64,000 nucleotides of DNA from Rhodothalassiaceae bacterium (lineage in GTDB: Bacteria; Pseudomonadota; Alphaproteobacteria; Sphingomonadales; Rhodothalassiaceae), in the NCBI GenBank assembly GCA_026004935.1, contig BPKC01000001.1, positions 744,001-808,000 on the forward strand. The letters are read 5' to 3'. This document shows positions 33,712-43,950 of the stretch, in pieces (the stretch's first letter is position 1; each line of letters starts with the position of its first letter). The translations under genes were made by a program, and so were the position numbers. The notes beneath the pieces are model-generated. The model was not told where the DNA came from, searched no databases, and saw only the letters and a list, made by a program, of their open reading frames with translations.

Positions 33712-34818
33712 TCAGGACGGCTCGCCGGTGCGGGCCGTAAAACCCTCCGCGATCCCCCACACGCCCGGCGCGGCCTCCACCACGCAGCGCGGCTCGCCCG
33801 CGCCGGCGCGGATCTCGCCGATGATCCAGGAAGCGAGCCCCCAGTCCTGCGCGAGCTGCCGGCGGATCGCGTCGCCCGCCGCGGCTTGCGCGACGATCGC
33901 AAGTCCGATGCCGCAGTTGAAGGTGCGCACGAGCTCGGGCCCCGGGATGCCACCCTGATCCCGCAGCCACGCGAACACCGGCGGCAGCGGCCAGGCGGCC
34001 GCGTCGAGCACCGCCTCGACATCCCGCGGCAGGCAGCGCGGCAGGTTCTCGGTCAACCCGCCGCCGGTGATGTGCGCAAGACCCTTGACGAGCCCCGCCC
34101 GGTGCAGCGCGAGCGCCGGCCGCACGTAGATGACCGTCGGCTCCAGCAGGCAGTCGGCAAGATTGCGGTCCGGTGCGAACGGCGCGGGTGCGTCGAGCGC
34201 CGCCCCGCCTTCGGCCAGGATCCGGCGGATGAGGGAGAAACCGTTCGCATGCGGCCCGCTCGATTCGACACCGATGACGAGATCGCCCGGCACGATGTCG
34301 GCGCGCGGCAGCAGCGTCCCGCGCTCGGCCGCGCCGACGGCGAATCCGGCGAGATCGTACTCGCCCGGCCCATACATGCCGGGCATCTCCGCGGTCTCGC
34401 CGCCGATCAGCGCGCAGCCGGCCTCGCGGCAGCCGTCGGCGACCCCCGCGATTACCTCGCGCGCGACCGCCCGGTCGAGGCGCGCCGTCGCATAGTAGTC
34501 GAGAAAGAAGAGCGGCTCGGCGCCCTGGACGACGATGTCGTTGACGCACATGGCGACGAGATCGATGCCGATCCCGCGGTGGCGGCCGGCCGCGATCGCC
34601 AGCTTGATCTTGGTGCCGACGCCGTCGGTGGAGGCGACGAGAACGGGGTCGCGGAAGCCGGCCGCCTTGAGATCGAAGAGCCCGCCGAAACCTCCGAGCT
34701 CGGCGTCCGCGCCCGGCCGGCTCGTGGCCCTGGCGAGAGGCGCGATGTCGTCGACCAGCGCCTCGCCCGCGGCGATGTCGACCCCCGCATCCCGATAGCG
34801 CAAGCCCTTGCCGGCCAT
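33712..34818 (-). CDS. purM: Phosphoribosylformylglycinamidine cyclo-ligase PurM
   Basis: 368-residue AIR synthetase of purine synthesis. It shows [65 protein letters not shown] and [13 protein letters not shown]. The ATG at 34818 gives a family-length product; the frame stays open far upstream, but that part is a GC shadow over the DUF2066 gene. It is the first gene of a purM-purN unit. Confidence 0.97.
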   Translation of the reverse strand: MAGKGLRYRDAGVDIAAGEALVDDIAPLARATSRPGADAELGGFGGLFDLKAAGFRDPVLVASTDGVGTKIKLAIAAGRHRGIGIDLVAMCVNDIVVQGAEPLFFLDYYATARLDRAVAREVIAGVADGCREAGCALIGGETAEMPGMYGPGEYDLAGFAVGAAERGTLLPRADIVPGDLVIGVESSGPHANGFSLIRRILAEGGAALDAPAPFAPDRNLADCLLEPTVIYVRPALALHRAGLVKGLAHITGGGLTENLPRCLPRDVEAVLDAAAWPLPPVFAWLRDQGGIPGPELVRTFNCGIGLAIVAQAAAGDAIRRQLAQDWGLASWIIGEIRAGAGEPRCVVEAAPGVWGIAEGFTARTGEPS

Positions 34819-34914
34819 CCCCGTTTCCGTCCCGATGCTCCGCGGCCGCCGCAGGCAAACCGACCGGTCCCGGCCGCCTGCGCCGCCGCCGCTTTGAATC
34901 CGCAATTCCGCCAT

Positions 34915-34943
34915 GCCATAGAGACACGGTGTCGAGCTTGCAA
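34915..34943 (-). promoter_or_regulatory. Candidate purM-purN promoter
   Basis: On the minus strand TTGCAA (34943-34938), a 17-bp spacer and TATGGC (34920-34915) predict a start near 34908 and a ~90-nt leader before purM. It lies in the 156-bp divergent gap with the DUF2066 gene. Confidence 0.4.
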
Positions 34944-34974
34944 GCATCGGCGCGGCGCGGGCCGCGCGCGGCGG

Positions 34975-36213
34975 ATGAACGGGAACATGCTCCGGCGCGT
35001 CATCGCCATCCTGGTTCTGGCAATGGTTCTGGCGGGCGGTGCGGCTTCCGCCCGGCAGGCCGGCACCGATTCGCCGGGCCCGCCCGGCGATGCCGGCGAT
35101 CCCGCGGTCTCGGCCTACACGATCCGCGGCATCGAGGTGGACATCTCGGCATCCGACGCCGCGGGTGCGCGGGCCGAGGCGCTGGCCGAGGCCCGCCGGC
35201 TCGCCTTCGCGCGGATCATCGCCCGCCTCGTGCTGGCCGCGGACCGCCCGCGCGTGCCGGCGCCCGACGACGGCCTGATCTCGTCTCTCATCTCGGGGAT
35301 CGACATCGTCTCCGAGCAGTTCAGCAGCCGCCGCTACATCGCCCGGCTCGACGTCCACTTCCGGCCCGAGGCCATGCGCGCCTTCTTCGCCGCCCACGCG
35401 CTGCGCTACAGCGAGACCGAGGCGGTGCCGCGGCCCTTCCTGCTCTTCTGGCGCGACGGGCCGGCCGGGGCCATCTCGCTGCCGGGCGAGGAGAGGCGCC
35501 GGCTTCTCTTCAGCCGCGCGGATCTGGCGAACCGCCTCGTGCGGCTCGAGCCGGGGCCGTCCGGGCTTGACGCAAGAGAGATTCGCCAGCGGCTCGAGGC
35601 GGCGCTGCGCGGCGCGGAGCCGGGTGGTGCCGCGGGCGATGACGACACCGGCCGCGCGATGCTGGCGGCAGCGGCCGCGGCATCGGACGTCCCTCTCGTC
35701 GTCGCGCTGGTGACCGCCGAGGCCCCCATCGGCCCGCTGCCGGGGCGGGTGCGGCTCGACCTCGTCTCCACGCGCGATCCCGCCCTCGTCTTCGCGCGCC
35801 GCGACGCGCTCGCACCGGGCCTTCCCTTCGCCCAGGCCGCGGGCGAGGCGGCCGCCGCCCTGCTCGCGAAAGCGCTCGACGTGCTCGATGCCGCCTGGCG
35901 GCAGGCCACCGTGATGCGCCCAGGCGTGGCCGATTCGATCCTGCTCAGGATCCCGAGCAGGACTCTCGCCGAACTGCTGGACGGCGAGCGGGCGCTTGCC
36001 GCCGTGCCCGCGGTGCGCGGCGTCTCCCCGGTGCGCATCGCGATACCCGAAAGCACGCTTTCGGTCACCTTCGAGGGCGGACTTGAGCTGCTGGCCATCG
36101 CGCTGGCCGAGCGCGGCTATGTTCTGCATGAGACCGCGGACGGCTTCGTGCTGCGCCGGACCGCGCCCGCGGCCGGGAAACCGCAGCCGGCAGGGGGCGG
36201 GAGCGGACCATGA
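34975..36213 (+). CDS. DUF2066 domain-containing exported protein
   Basis: 412-residue protein of unknown function, first in a five-gene operon. It has a Sec-type signal ([21 protein letters not shown]) and the DUF2066 pattern: [54 protein letters not shown] second half is built from repeated alpha/beta segments such as [17 protein letters not shown]. Its position before a PerM-type permease, hdaA and ppk is common in alphaproteobacteria, but no role is established. It should be periplasmic or membrane-anchored. ATG 34987 is an alternative start. Confidence 0.85.
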   Translation: MNGNMLRRVIAILVLAMVLAGGAASARQAGTDSPGPPGDAGDPAVSAYTIRGIEVDISASDAAGARAEALAEARRLAFARIIARLVLAADRPRVPAPDDGLISSLISGIDIVSEQFSSRRYIARLDVHFRPEAMRAFFAAHALRYSETEAVPRPFLLFWRDGPAGAISLPGEERRRLLFSRADLANRLVRLEPGPSGLDAREIRQRLEAALRGAEPGGAAGDDDTGRAMLAAAAAASDVPLVVALVTAEAPIGPLPGRVRLDLVSTRDPALVFARRDALAPGLPFAQAAGEAAAALLAKALDVLDAAWRQATVMRPGVADSILLRIPSRTLAELLDGERALAAVPAVRGVSPVRIAIPESTLSVTFEGGLELLAIALAERGYVLHETADGFVLRRTAPAAGKPQPAGGGSGP

Positions 36214-37352
36214 GCGCGCCGGGCGATCGCCATCCGGAAAGGATCCTGCCGCCGTGGGGCTGGATCGCGGCCGTGCTCGCCGCGGCCGTCTTCATTCATG
36301 CGGTGCGGGGCGTGCTGCTGCCCTTCGTGCTGGGGATCGCCATCGCCTATCTGCTCGATCCCGTGGCCGACCGCCTGGAGCGGCTGGGATGGCCGCGCGC
36401 CGTGGCGGCGCTGGTGACGCTCGCCGGCTTCTTCCTTGCCGGTCTGCTGCTGCTCGGCGCCTTCTGGCCGCTTCTCAAGGCCCAGGTCGCCGGACTGGTC
36501 GCCGCGCTGCCGGGGCTGATCCAGCGCCTCGAGGCGCTCTACCGCACGCTGCTGGAAAGCTGGGCGAGCCGGCTGCACGACTGGGGCATGGACGAGGCCG
36601 GACGCGACCTTTCCGGCCCGCTCGTCAGCGGGCTCGGCGGTCGCCTGAGCGCGATCGCGCGCGAGCTGCTGCTGTCGGGCGTGGCGGTGCTCAACTTCGC
36701 CGGGCTGCTGCTGATCACGCCCGTCGTCGCCTATTATCTGCTCAAGGACTGGGACCGGATGACCGCCGGCCTGCTGGCGCTGGTCCCGCCGGCCCGGCGC
36801 GCGCGCGTCCGCGAGATCGCCGCCGACATCGACCGGGCGCTCGCCGGCTTCGTGCGCGGCCAGCTTCTGGTGATGGCCGCCGATGCCGTGCTCTATGCGG
36901 CCGGCTGGCTTGCGATCGGGCTGCCCTATGCGCTCGTGCTGGGGCTGCTGGCGGGGCTGCTTGCGATCGTGCCCTTCCTCGGCCCCTTCTTCGCCCTGCT
37001 CACGGCGCTGGCCGTGGGCTTCGGTCACTGGGGCTTCGATCCGCTGATGCTGGGCGGCGTCGTCGCGGTCTTCCTCGTCGTGCAGGGGATCGAGGGCAGC
37101 GTGCTGAGCCCGCGCCTCGTCGGCAGCCGGGTCGGGCTGCATCCGGTGCTCGTGCTGTTCGCGGTGTTCGCCGGCGGCGAGCTCGCCGGGCTGGTGGGCG
37201 TCTTCCTCGCCGTGCCCGTCGCGGCGGTGGCGCTGGTGCTGGTGCGCCATGCCTTCCGCCGCCATGTCGAAAGCCTGCGCCGCGAGGAGGAAGGCGCGGG
37301 CGGGCCGCCACCCGCCTCTCCGGCCGGAAGGGAGCCGGCAGCGCCGTCATGA
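36210..37352 (+). CDS. PerM/AI-2E family transporter-type permease
   Basis: 380-residue polytopic membrane protein with about eight segments. Family features are an N-terminal pair ([20 protein letters not shown] and [17 protein letters not shown]), a central amphipathic region, and the conserved C-terminal membrane block [20 protein letters not shown] followed by [18 protein letters not shown]. Family members export small molecules or Na+, so the substrate is not predictable. It overlaps both neighbours by ATGA junctions. Confidence 0.9.
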   Translation: MSAPGDRHPERILPPWGWIAAVLAAAVFIHAVRGVLLPFVLGIAIAYLLDPVADRLERLGWPRAVAALVTLAGFFLAGLLLLGAFWPLLKAQVAGLVAALPGLIQRLEALYRTLLESWASRLHDWGMDEAGRDLSGPLVSGLGGRLSAIARELLLSGVAVLNFAGLLLITPVVAYYLLKDWDRMTAGLLALVPPARRARVREIAADIDRALAGFVRGQLLVMAADAVLYAAGWLAIGLPYALVLGLLAGLLAIVPFLGPFFALLTALAVGFGHWGFDPLMLGGVVAVFLVVQGIEGSVLSPRLVGSRVGLHPVLVLFAVFAGGELAGLVGVFLAVPVAAVALVLVRHAFRRHVESLRREEEGAGGPPPASPAGREPAAPS

Positions 37353-38029
37353 CCGCCGCCCAGCTCGTCCTCGATCTGCCCCATCGTCCTGCGCTCGGGC
37401 GCGAGGCCTTCTTCGTGGCGCCCGCGAACGAGGCGGCGCTCGCCTTCATCGAGCGCTGGCCCCGCTGGCCCCATGGCGCCGCCGTCCTCGTCGGGCCGCC
37501 GGGAGCGGGCAAGACGCATCTTCTCGCCGTCTTCCGGCGGATCTCCGGCGCCGGCTTCCGGGAGATCGAGGCCGGCGGTGCGCCGGAGGCGGACGCGGCA
37601 CCGATGGTGATCGACGATGCGGACGCCGCGCTCGCCGCCGGCGGTCCCGCCGCCGAGGAGGCGCTCTTCCACCTCCTCAACCGCGTCTGGAACCGTCCCG
37701 GCGGCCTGCTGATGGCGGCCCGCCGTCCGCCCGTGCACTGGCCCGTCCGCCTGCCGGATCTCGCCTCGCGGCTCAAGGCGCTGCCGGTCATCGAAATTTT
37801 ACCGCCCGATGATAGCCTGCTTGCGGCCGTCATGGTAAAACAGCTGGCGGACCGGCAGCTCGCCATCACGCCGGCGGTCGCGGGCTATGTGCTGGACCGC
37901 ATCCCGCGCAGCTTCGCGGCGGTGGCCGCCGTGGTGGCGGCGCTCGACCGGCGGGCGCTGGCGGAACGGCGCCGGATAACCATTCCGCTGGCCCGGCGCG
38001 TGCTCGCCGAGCTCGAGATGGAGGGATGA
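37349..38029 (+). CDS. hdaA: DnaA-related regulator HdaA
   Basis: 226-residue AAA+ protein homologous to DnaA but lacking its DNA-binding domain. Visible motifs are [20 protein letters not shown], Walker [12 protein letters not shown], Walker [10 protein letters not shown], and [16 protein letters not shown] with the Arg-finger-type region. With the beta clamp it should stimulate ATP hydrolysis by DnaA after initiation, preventing re-firing. It lies within the polyphosphate operon and overlaps ppk by ATGA, an arrangement that recurs in alphaproteobacteria. Confidence 0.92.
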   Translation: MTAAQLVLDLPHRPALGREAFFVAPANEAALAFIERWPRWPHGAAVLVGPPGAGKTHLLAVFRRISGAGFREIEAGGAPEADAAPMVIDDADAALAAGGPAAEEALFHLLNRVWNRPGGLLMAARRPPVHWPVRLPDLASRLKALPVIEILPPDDSLLAAVMVKQLADRQLAITPAVAGYVLDRIPRSFAAVAAVVAALDRRALAERRRITIPLARRVLAELEMEG

Positions 38030-40308
38030 GGAAGGTGACGGGCCCCAGCCCGGCAGGCCGCGAGCCCGCCGCACCCGCCGCCCGCGAGGACGGGCCGCGG
38101 CCGGCCGCCGGCGATCATGAAGGCGGGCAGGACGGGAAGGCGCGGCGCTATCTCGCCTCGCTGCCGCCGCAGTACAAGTATTTCAATCGCGAGCTGTCCT
38201 GGCTCAAGTTCACGGGCCGCATCCTCGAGGAGGCGCAGAACCGCCGCCATCCGCTCCTCGAGCGCCTCAGGTTCCTCGCGATCTCGGGCGAGAATCTCGA
38301 CGAGTTCACGATGGTGCGCCTCGCCGGCCTGCGCAATCTCGCCGACTCGGGCGTCAAGGTCACGAGCGAGGACGGGCTGACCCCGGCCGAGCAGCTGGAG
38401 CGGGTCACGGCCGCCATGGCCGAGGTGATCGCCGAGCAGCAGCGGGTGTGGGCCGGACTCGTCGAGGAGATGGCCAACAACGGCATCCGGGTGCTGGAGG
38501 AGGGCGAGGTCACGGCCGAGGAGGCGCTCTGGTGCCGGCGCTACTTCCTCGACAACGTCTTTCCGGTGCTGACCCCGCTCGCCATCGATCCGGCGCATCC
38601 CTTCCCCTTCCTGCCGAACCGCAGCTTCGCGCTGGTGCTCTCGCTCAGGCGCGCGAGCGACGGACGCGAGATCCATGCCCTGATCCCGGTGCCCGAGCAG
38701 ATCCCGCGCTTCGTGCGCCTTCCGGACCAGGGCCGGGAGATCCGCTTCCTGCCGCTCGAGACCATGATCCAGATGCATCTCGGCGAGATCTTTCCGGCAT
38801 CCGAGCTCGTCGGATGCGGGATGTTCCGGATCCTGCGCGACAGCGACATCGAGATCGAGGAGGAGGCGGAAGACCTGATCCGCGTCTTCGAGATCGCCTT
38901 GAAGCGCCGCCGGCGCGGGCGGGTGATCCGGCTCAAGTTCGCGCGAAGCACGCCGCCGGTGCTGGCGCGGCTGGTGAGCGAGCAGCTCGGGGTGCCGGAG
39001 GATTCGGTGATCCTCGTCGACGGCATCCTCGGGGTCGGCGAGACCCGCCAGCTCATCGTCGACGACCGCCCGGACCTGCTGTATCCCGCCTACCAGCCCC
39101 GGTATCCCGAGCGCGTGCGGGACTATGGCGGCGACGTGCTGAAGGCCATCCGCGCCAAGGACTTCGTGGTGCACCACCCCTATGAGTCCTTCGAGGTGGT
39201 GCACCATTTCGTGCGCCAGGCCGCCCGCGACCCGCAGGTGGTGGCGATCAAGCAGACGCTGTACCGCGCGGGTTCCCAGTCGCAGATCATCCAGGCCCTC
39301 AAGGAGGCCGCCGAGGCGGGCAAGTCGGTCACCGCGGTGGTCGAGCTCAAGGCCCGCTTCGACGAGGCCCAGAACATCGAGCTCGCGCGCGAGCTCGAGC
39401 GCGCCGGAGTCCAGGTCGTCTTCGGCTTCCTCGACATGAAGGTGCACGCCAAGGTCGCGATGGTCGTGCGCCGCGAGGGCGGCCGGCTGCAGACCTATGT
39501 GCATTTCGGCACCGGCAACTACCATCCGGTGACCGCCCGGACCTATGCGGATCTCTCCTTCTTTACCGCCGATCCCGCGCTCGGGCGCGATACCGCCAAG
39601 CTGTTCAACTTCCTGACCGGCTATGCGCGCCCGAAGGCCCTGGAGAAGCTCGCGATCTCGCCCTTCGACCTCAAGCAGCGGGTGATCGCGCTGATCGACG
39701 AGGAGATCGCCCATGCGCGCGCGGGCCGGCCGGCCGCGATCTGGGCCAAGCTCAACGCGCTCATCGATCCCGAGATCGTCGACAAGCTCTACGAGGCCTC
39801 GATGGCCGGCGTGCAGATCGATCTCATCGTCCGGGGCCTGTGCTGCCTGAGACCCGGGCTGCCGGACATCTCGCGCAACATCCGCGTGAAAAGCATCGTC
39901 GGGCGGTTCCTGGAACATGCCCGCGTCGTCTGCTTCGGCGCCGGCTACGGCCTGCCGCACGAGAAGGCGAAGGTGTTCATCTCGTCCGCGGACTGGATGC
40001 AGCGCAACTTCCACCGCCGCGTCGAGCATTTCGTGCCGATCGAGAACCCCACCGTCCACGAGCAGATCCTGCGCCAGGTGATGGTCGCCAATCTGAAGGA
40101 CAATCTGCAGTCCTGGCGCCTCGAGGCCGACGGAAGCTACCGGCGGCTGGAGCCGGGTGATGCGCCCTTCAGCGCCCATGAGTACTTCATGCACAATCCC
40201 TCGCTGTCGGGCCGCGGCAGCGGGCTCAAGACCCACCGGCCGGCGCCGCTGGACGTGCCCGCGATGGCGCCCCCGCCCGCCGGCCCGCAGGACCGGGACC
40301 GGCGCTGA
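38026..40308 (+). CDS. ppk: Polyphosphate kinase 1
   Basis: 760-residue polyphosphate kinase. The N domain begins [19 protein letters not shown]. The catalytic core includes [14 protein letters not shown], the autophosphorylated His474 in [29 protein letters not shown], and the second conserved His region [15 protein letters not shown]. The first ~40 residues are a Pro/Ala-rich extension. It makes polyP from ATP. Both ends overlap neighbours (ATGA with hdaA, TGATG with ppx), ensuring linked synthesis and breakdown. Confidence 0.97.
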   Translation: MRKVTGPSPAGREPAAPAAREDGPRPAAGDHEGGQDGKARRYLASLPPQYKYFNRELSWLKFTGRILEEAQNRRHPLLERLRFLAISGENLDEFTMVRLAGLRNLADSGVKVTSEDGLTPAEQLERVTAAMAEVIAEQQRVWAGLVEEMANNGIRVLEEGEVTAEEALWCRRYFLDNVFPVLTPLAIDPAHPFPFLPNRSFALVLSLRRASDGREIHALIPVPEQIPRFVRLPDQGREIRFLPLETMIQMHLGEIFPASELVGCGMFRILRDSDIEIEEEAEDLIRVFEIALKRRRRGRVIRLKFARSTPPVLARLVSEQLGVPEDSVILVDGILGVGETRQLIVDDRPDLLYPAYQPRYPERVRDYGGDVLKAIRAKDFVVHHPYESFEVVHHFVRQAARDPQVVAIKQTLYRAGSQSQIIQALKEAAEAGKSVTAVVELKARFDEAQNIELARELERAGVQVVFGFLDMKVHAKVAMVVRREGGRLQTYVHFGTGNYHPVTARTYADLSFFTADPALGRDTAKLFNFLTGYARPKALEKLAISPFDLKQRVIALIDEEIAHARAGRPAAIWAKLNALIDPEIVDKLYEASMAGVQIDLIVRGLCCLRPGLPDISRNIRVKSIVGRFLEHARVVCFGAGYGLPHEKAKVFISSADWMQRNFHRRVEHFVPIENPTVHEQILRQVMVANLKDNLQSWRLEADGSYRRLEPGDAPFSAHEYFMHNPSLSGRGSGLKTHRPAPLDVPAMAPPPAGPQDRDRR

Positions 40309-41870
40309 TGGCGGACCGCCGCGAGCCGGCTCTCGATGCGCCCGCAGCCGGCCCGCAGCCGGAAGGCCCGATCGAGGCCGGGCCCGCCCGCGAGCCGATC
40401 GCCGTCATCGATGTGGGATCCAATTCCGTGCGCCTCGTCGTCTTCGAGGGGCTCGAACGCCACCCCCGGGTGCTGTTCAACGAGAAGGTGCTGTGCGGGC
40501 TGGGGCGCGGCGTCGGTGCGGCGGGCCGGCTGGAGGACGAGGCGATCGCGCGGGCGCTCGCGACGCTCAGGCGCTTCGCCCTGCTGTGCCGGGAGATGGG
40601 CGTGCACGCCATCGAGGCGGTGGCGACGGCGGCCGTGCGGGAAGCGGAAAATGGCGAGGCCTTCCTTGAGCTCGTCGCGCGCGAGACGGGCATCGCGCTG
40701 TCCGTCCTGTCCGGCGCGCGCGAGGCGGAGCTTTCGGCCCTGGGAGTCATCTCGGCCTTCCCGCACGGGCGCGGGGTGATGGGCGATCTCGGCGGCGGCA
40801 GCCTCGAGCTGGCGGCGATCGCGTCCGGCGCGGTGGCGGCGCAGGTCTCGCTGCCCATCGGCTCGCTCAGGCTGCGCGGCGCCTTCGGAGGCGAGATCGC
40901 GCCTGTGCGCGAGGCGACGCGGGCGGCGCTCGCCCCCCACCGCGACTGGGCGGGCCGGGCCGCCGGCGGCGCCTTCTATGTCGTCGGCGGCGCATGGCGG
41001 GCGCTGGCGCGGGTGATGATGGTTCAGGAACGGGCGGTGCTGCCGATTCTCCACGGGTTTTGCGTGGAGGCGGAGCGCGCGTGCGAGCTGGCCGATCTCG
41101 TCGCGCGTCAGGAACCGGAAAGCCTCGCCCAGATCCCCGGGATCGCCGCCTCGCGCGCGCTGGTGCTGCCCCAGGCGGCCGCGGTTCTGAGCGAGCTTTT
41201 GACATTCCTGCGCCCCGACCGCCTCGTGGTCTCGGCCTACGGCCTGCGCGAGGGGCTGATCTACGCGCAGCTGCCGCGGCGGCTGCGCGCGAAGGATCCG
41301 CTGATCGCGGCCTGCGAGGTGCTGGCCCGCGCCAACCGCCGCTTCGGCACGCCGGCGGCCCTGCTGCGGCGCTGGATCGATCCGCTGTTCGCACCCTCGG
41401 GTCCCGTGGTGCTCGAGGCGGCGGAATCCCGCCTCGTCGGCGCTGCGGCGGTGCTCGCCGACGTCGCCTGGCATGCGCATCCCGACTTCCGGGCCGAGCG
41501 GGCGATGCTGGAGGTGCTCGCGGGCCATTTCGTCGGCGTGGATCACGGTGAGCGCGCCTGGCTCGCGCTCGTGATGAACGCACTCTATGGCGGCGACGAG
41601 GACGAGCTCTTCCCCCGCCGCGCACGGCGGCTCGTGCCGGAGGACGCCGCCCGTCGGGCGCGGATCGCGGGGCTGGCCCTGCGACTCGCCCAGCGGCTTG
41701 CCGCCGGCACGCCGGGTCCGCTCGAGGCGAGCGCGCTGCGCTGCACGGACGCGCATCTCGTGCTCGAGGTCGAGCCCGCCGCCGCCGCCCTGGTCAACGA
41801 GGTCGTCGAGCGGCGGCTCGGCGCGCTCGCCCGCCTCGTCGCGCGCGTCCCCCTCGTGCGGCTGCGCTGA
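40308..41870 (+). CDS. ppx: Exopolyphosphatase / Ppx-GppA phosphatase
   Basis: 520-residue actin-fold phosphatase. It carries the phosphate motifs IAVIDVGSNSVRLVVFE and GVMGDLGGGSLELAAI, and VVGGAWRALARVMM in the second half. A C-terminal HD-like helical region (AWHAHPDFRAERAMLEVLA, FVGVDHGERAWLAL) resembles the Ppx extension. It degrades polyP and may also act on pppGpp. The ATG overlaps the ppk stop by 1 nt. It is the last gene of the operon. Confidence 0.94.
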   Translation: MADRREPALDAPAAGPQPEGPIEAGPAREPIAVIDVGSNSVRLVVFEGLERHPRVLFNEKVLCGLGRGVGAAGRLEDEAIARALATLRRFALLCREMGVHAIEAVATAAVREAENGEAFLELVARETGIALSVLSGAREAELSALGVISAFPHGRGVMGDLGGGSLELAAIASGAVAAQVSLPIGSLRLRGAFGGEIAPVREATRAALAPHRDWAGRAAGGAFYVVGGAWRALARVMMVQERAVLPILHGFCVEAERACELADLVARQEPESLAQIPGIAASRALVLPQAAAVLSELLTFLRPDRLVVSAYGLREGLIYAQLPRRLRAKDPLIAACEVLARANRRFGTPAALLRRWIDPLFAPSGPVVLEAAESRLVGAAAVLADVAWHAHPDFRAERAMLEVLAGHFVGVDHGERAWLALVMNALYGGDEDELFPRRARRLVPEDAARRARIAGLALRLAQRLAAGTPGPLEASALRCTDAHLVLEVEPAAAALVNEVVERRLGALARLVARVPLVRLR

Positions 41871-41976
41871 GCCCCGGGGCGCTTGCCAGCGCCCGGCGGC
41901 TGTTGGCAGTATGGCGGCAAGATAGGAGCGCGCGGCGGAAGGCATGCGCGCGATCGACGGGTGAGGGAGACGGATC

Positions 41977-43920
41977 ATGGCGTCAGCGCATGGCACGCGG
42001 GTGGCGGCGGTCATCGGGCCCGGCGGTGTCGGCAAGACGACGCTGGCCGAGGCGCTGGCCCGGCTCGAGGATCCCCATGTGAAGCGGGAGGAGAGCGGGC
42101 CGCTCGGGATCTACGCCTTCTCGCATCTCGGCGATCCCTGGGTGCTGCTGGATGCGCCCGGGCTCGTGGATCTCGCCCAGCATGCGCTGGATGCCCTCCA
42201 GTTCGCCGACGTGGCGCTCATCGTCGCACCGCCGGATCCGAACGCGGCGGTGCTCGTCGCGCCGGCGATCCGGATGGTGGAGGACGCGCACATCCCGGCG
42301 GTCCTCTTCATCAACCGCATCACGGAAGCCGAGGACCGGCTGTCGGATCTCGTCGCCGCGCTGCAGCACTTCTCGAAGCGGCCGCTGCTGCTGCGTCAGA
42401 TCCCCGTGCGCGAGGGTGACAGGGTGGTCGGCGCGGTGGACCTCATTTCCGAGCGCGCCTGGCGCTACCGCCCGGGCCAGCCGGCCCAGCTGGTGGAGGT
42501 GCCGGAGGACCTCAAGCCCGCGGAAGAGCAGGCCCGCGAGGAGCTGCTGGAGACGCTGGCGGATTTCGACGACTTCCTGCTCGAGCAGCTCATCGAGGAC
42601 CAGGCGCCGCCTTCGGATGCGCTCTATGCCTTGTGCGCGCGGGTGCTGAAGGAGGACCGGGCGCTGCCCGTGCTCTTCGGTGCCGCGGGCGAGGGCGTCG
42701 GGCTCAGACGCCTCATGAAGGCGCTCCGGCACGAGACGCCCGAGGCGGCCGAAAGCCGGGCGCAGCGCTGGCACGAGGAGGCGGTTCTCGGCGTCGTTCA
42801 CGCGCATCAGGAGCGGCATCTCGGCAAGGTGCTTGTCGTGCGCGCGCTCAAGGGATCGATCGCGACCGGCAAGGAGATCGCCGGCGCCAAGATCGGGCAG
42901 ATCACCGCGATCGACGGCGCCGGCGTGGTGCCGGCGCTGGAGGAGGGCCAGGTCGGCCGGCTGGTCAAGACCGACGCCTTTCTCGCCGGCGCGGCCTACG
43001 GGCCGGGCGGGCCGGTCGAGCTTCGGCGGCCGGTGCCGGTGCTGCCGCCGCTCGCCCGCGTGACGATCGCCGCGCGCCACGCCAAGGACGAGGTGCGTCT
43101 CGGCGAGGCGCTGGCCCGGCTGGCGGGCGACGACCGCTCGCTCAAGGTCGTCCATGACGAGGAAAGCGGGGCGCTGATCCTCGAGGGCCAGGGCGATCTG
43201 CACTTCCGCAGGGTCGCCGAGATCCTGGAGAAGGACTTCGGGATCGAGGTGGATCTGGGCGTCGCACAGCCGAGTTACCGCGAGACGATCGCCCGCGAGG
43301 TCGACAAGCATTACCGCCACAAGAAGCAGACGGGCGGGGCCGGGCAGTTCGCGGACATCAAGTTCCGCCTGAAACCCGCCCCGCGCGGCTCGGGCTTCCA
43401 GTTCGAGGAGACCATCCACGGCGGCGCCATCCCGCGGCAGTTCATTCCCGCGGTGGAAGCCGGCATGCAGGAGGGCCTCAAGCAGGGGCCGCTCGGCTTT
43501 CCGGTCGTGGATGTCGCCGTCACCCTCTACGACGGCCAGCACCATTCCGTGGACAGCTCCGACATGGCCTTCAAGATCGCCGGCATGATGGGTGTGCGCG
43601 AGGCGGTCAAGGAGGCGGGTTCGGTGCTGCTCGAGCCCATCTACGCGGTGGCATTCGAGATCCCCGACGCCTTCTCCGGTGCGCTCAATCCGCGGATCTC
43701 GCAGCTGCACGGCCAGATCCAGGGCTTCGCCCGCGATCCCGATCATGAGGGCTGGGAGATCCTGAAGGCGGAGCTGCCGGGCCGGGCGCTGCCGGCGCTG
43801 GTGGGCGAGGTGCGCAGCGCCACCCAGGGCACCGGGCGCTTCACCACGCGCTTCCTGCGCTACCAGGAGGTCTATGGTCGGGACGCCGAGACGATCCTGG
43901 CCGAGACCGCCCATGCCTGA
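41977..43920 (+). CDS. Elongation factor G-like protein with degenerate GTPase domain
   Basis: 647-residue EF-G paralogue. Domains III-V are well kept (RVTIAARHAKDEVRLGEAL; HYRHKKQTGGAGQFADIKF; DVAVTLYDGQHHSVDSSDMA; RSATQGTGRFTTRFLRYQEVYG). The G domain is odd: P-loop GPGGVGKTT at residues 14-22 is intact, but only 39 residues separate Lys20 from the G3 motif (about 60 in EF-G), removing switch I. G3 is DAPGL instead of DTPGH, and G4 reads NRIT instead of NKxD. The true fusA must lie elsewhere. It may be a ribosome-binding factor with altered nucleotide use. The ATG has an RBS GAGGGAGA. Confidence 0.88.
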   Translation: MASAHGTRVAAVIGPGGVGKTTLAEALARLEDPHVKREESGPLGIYAFSHLGDPWVLLDAPGLVDLAQHALDALQFADVALIVAPPDPNAAVLVAPAIRMVEDAHIPAVLFINRITEAEDRLSDLVAALQHFSKRPLLLRQIPVREGDRVVGAVDLISERAWRYRPGQPAQLVEVPEDLKPAEEQAREELLETLADFDDFLLEQLIEDQAPPSDALYALCARVLKEDRALPVLFGAAGEGVGLRRLMKALRHETPEAAESRAQRWHEEAVLGVVHAHQERHLGKVLVVRALKGSIATGKEIAGAKIGQITAIDGAGVVPALEEGQVGRLVKTDAFLAGAAYGPGGPVELRRPVPVLPPLARVTIAARHAKDEVRLGEALARLAGDDRSLKVVHDEESGALILEGQGDLHFRRVAEILEKDFGIEVDLGVAQPSYRETIAREVDKHYRHKKQTGGAGQFADIKFRLKPAPRGSGFQFEETIHGGAIPRQFIPAVEAGMQEGLKQGPLGFPVVDVAVTLYDGQHHSVDSSDMAFKIAGMMGVREAVKEAGSVLLEPIYAVAFEIPDAFSGALNPRISQLHGQIQGFARDPDHEGWEILKAELPGRALPALVGEVRSATQGTGRFTTRFLRYQEVYGRDAETILAETAHA

Positions 43921-43950
43921 GCGGGCGGACGGGCCGCCGCCGGCCGCGTG

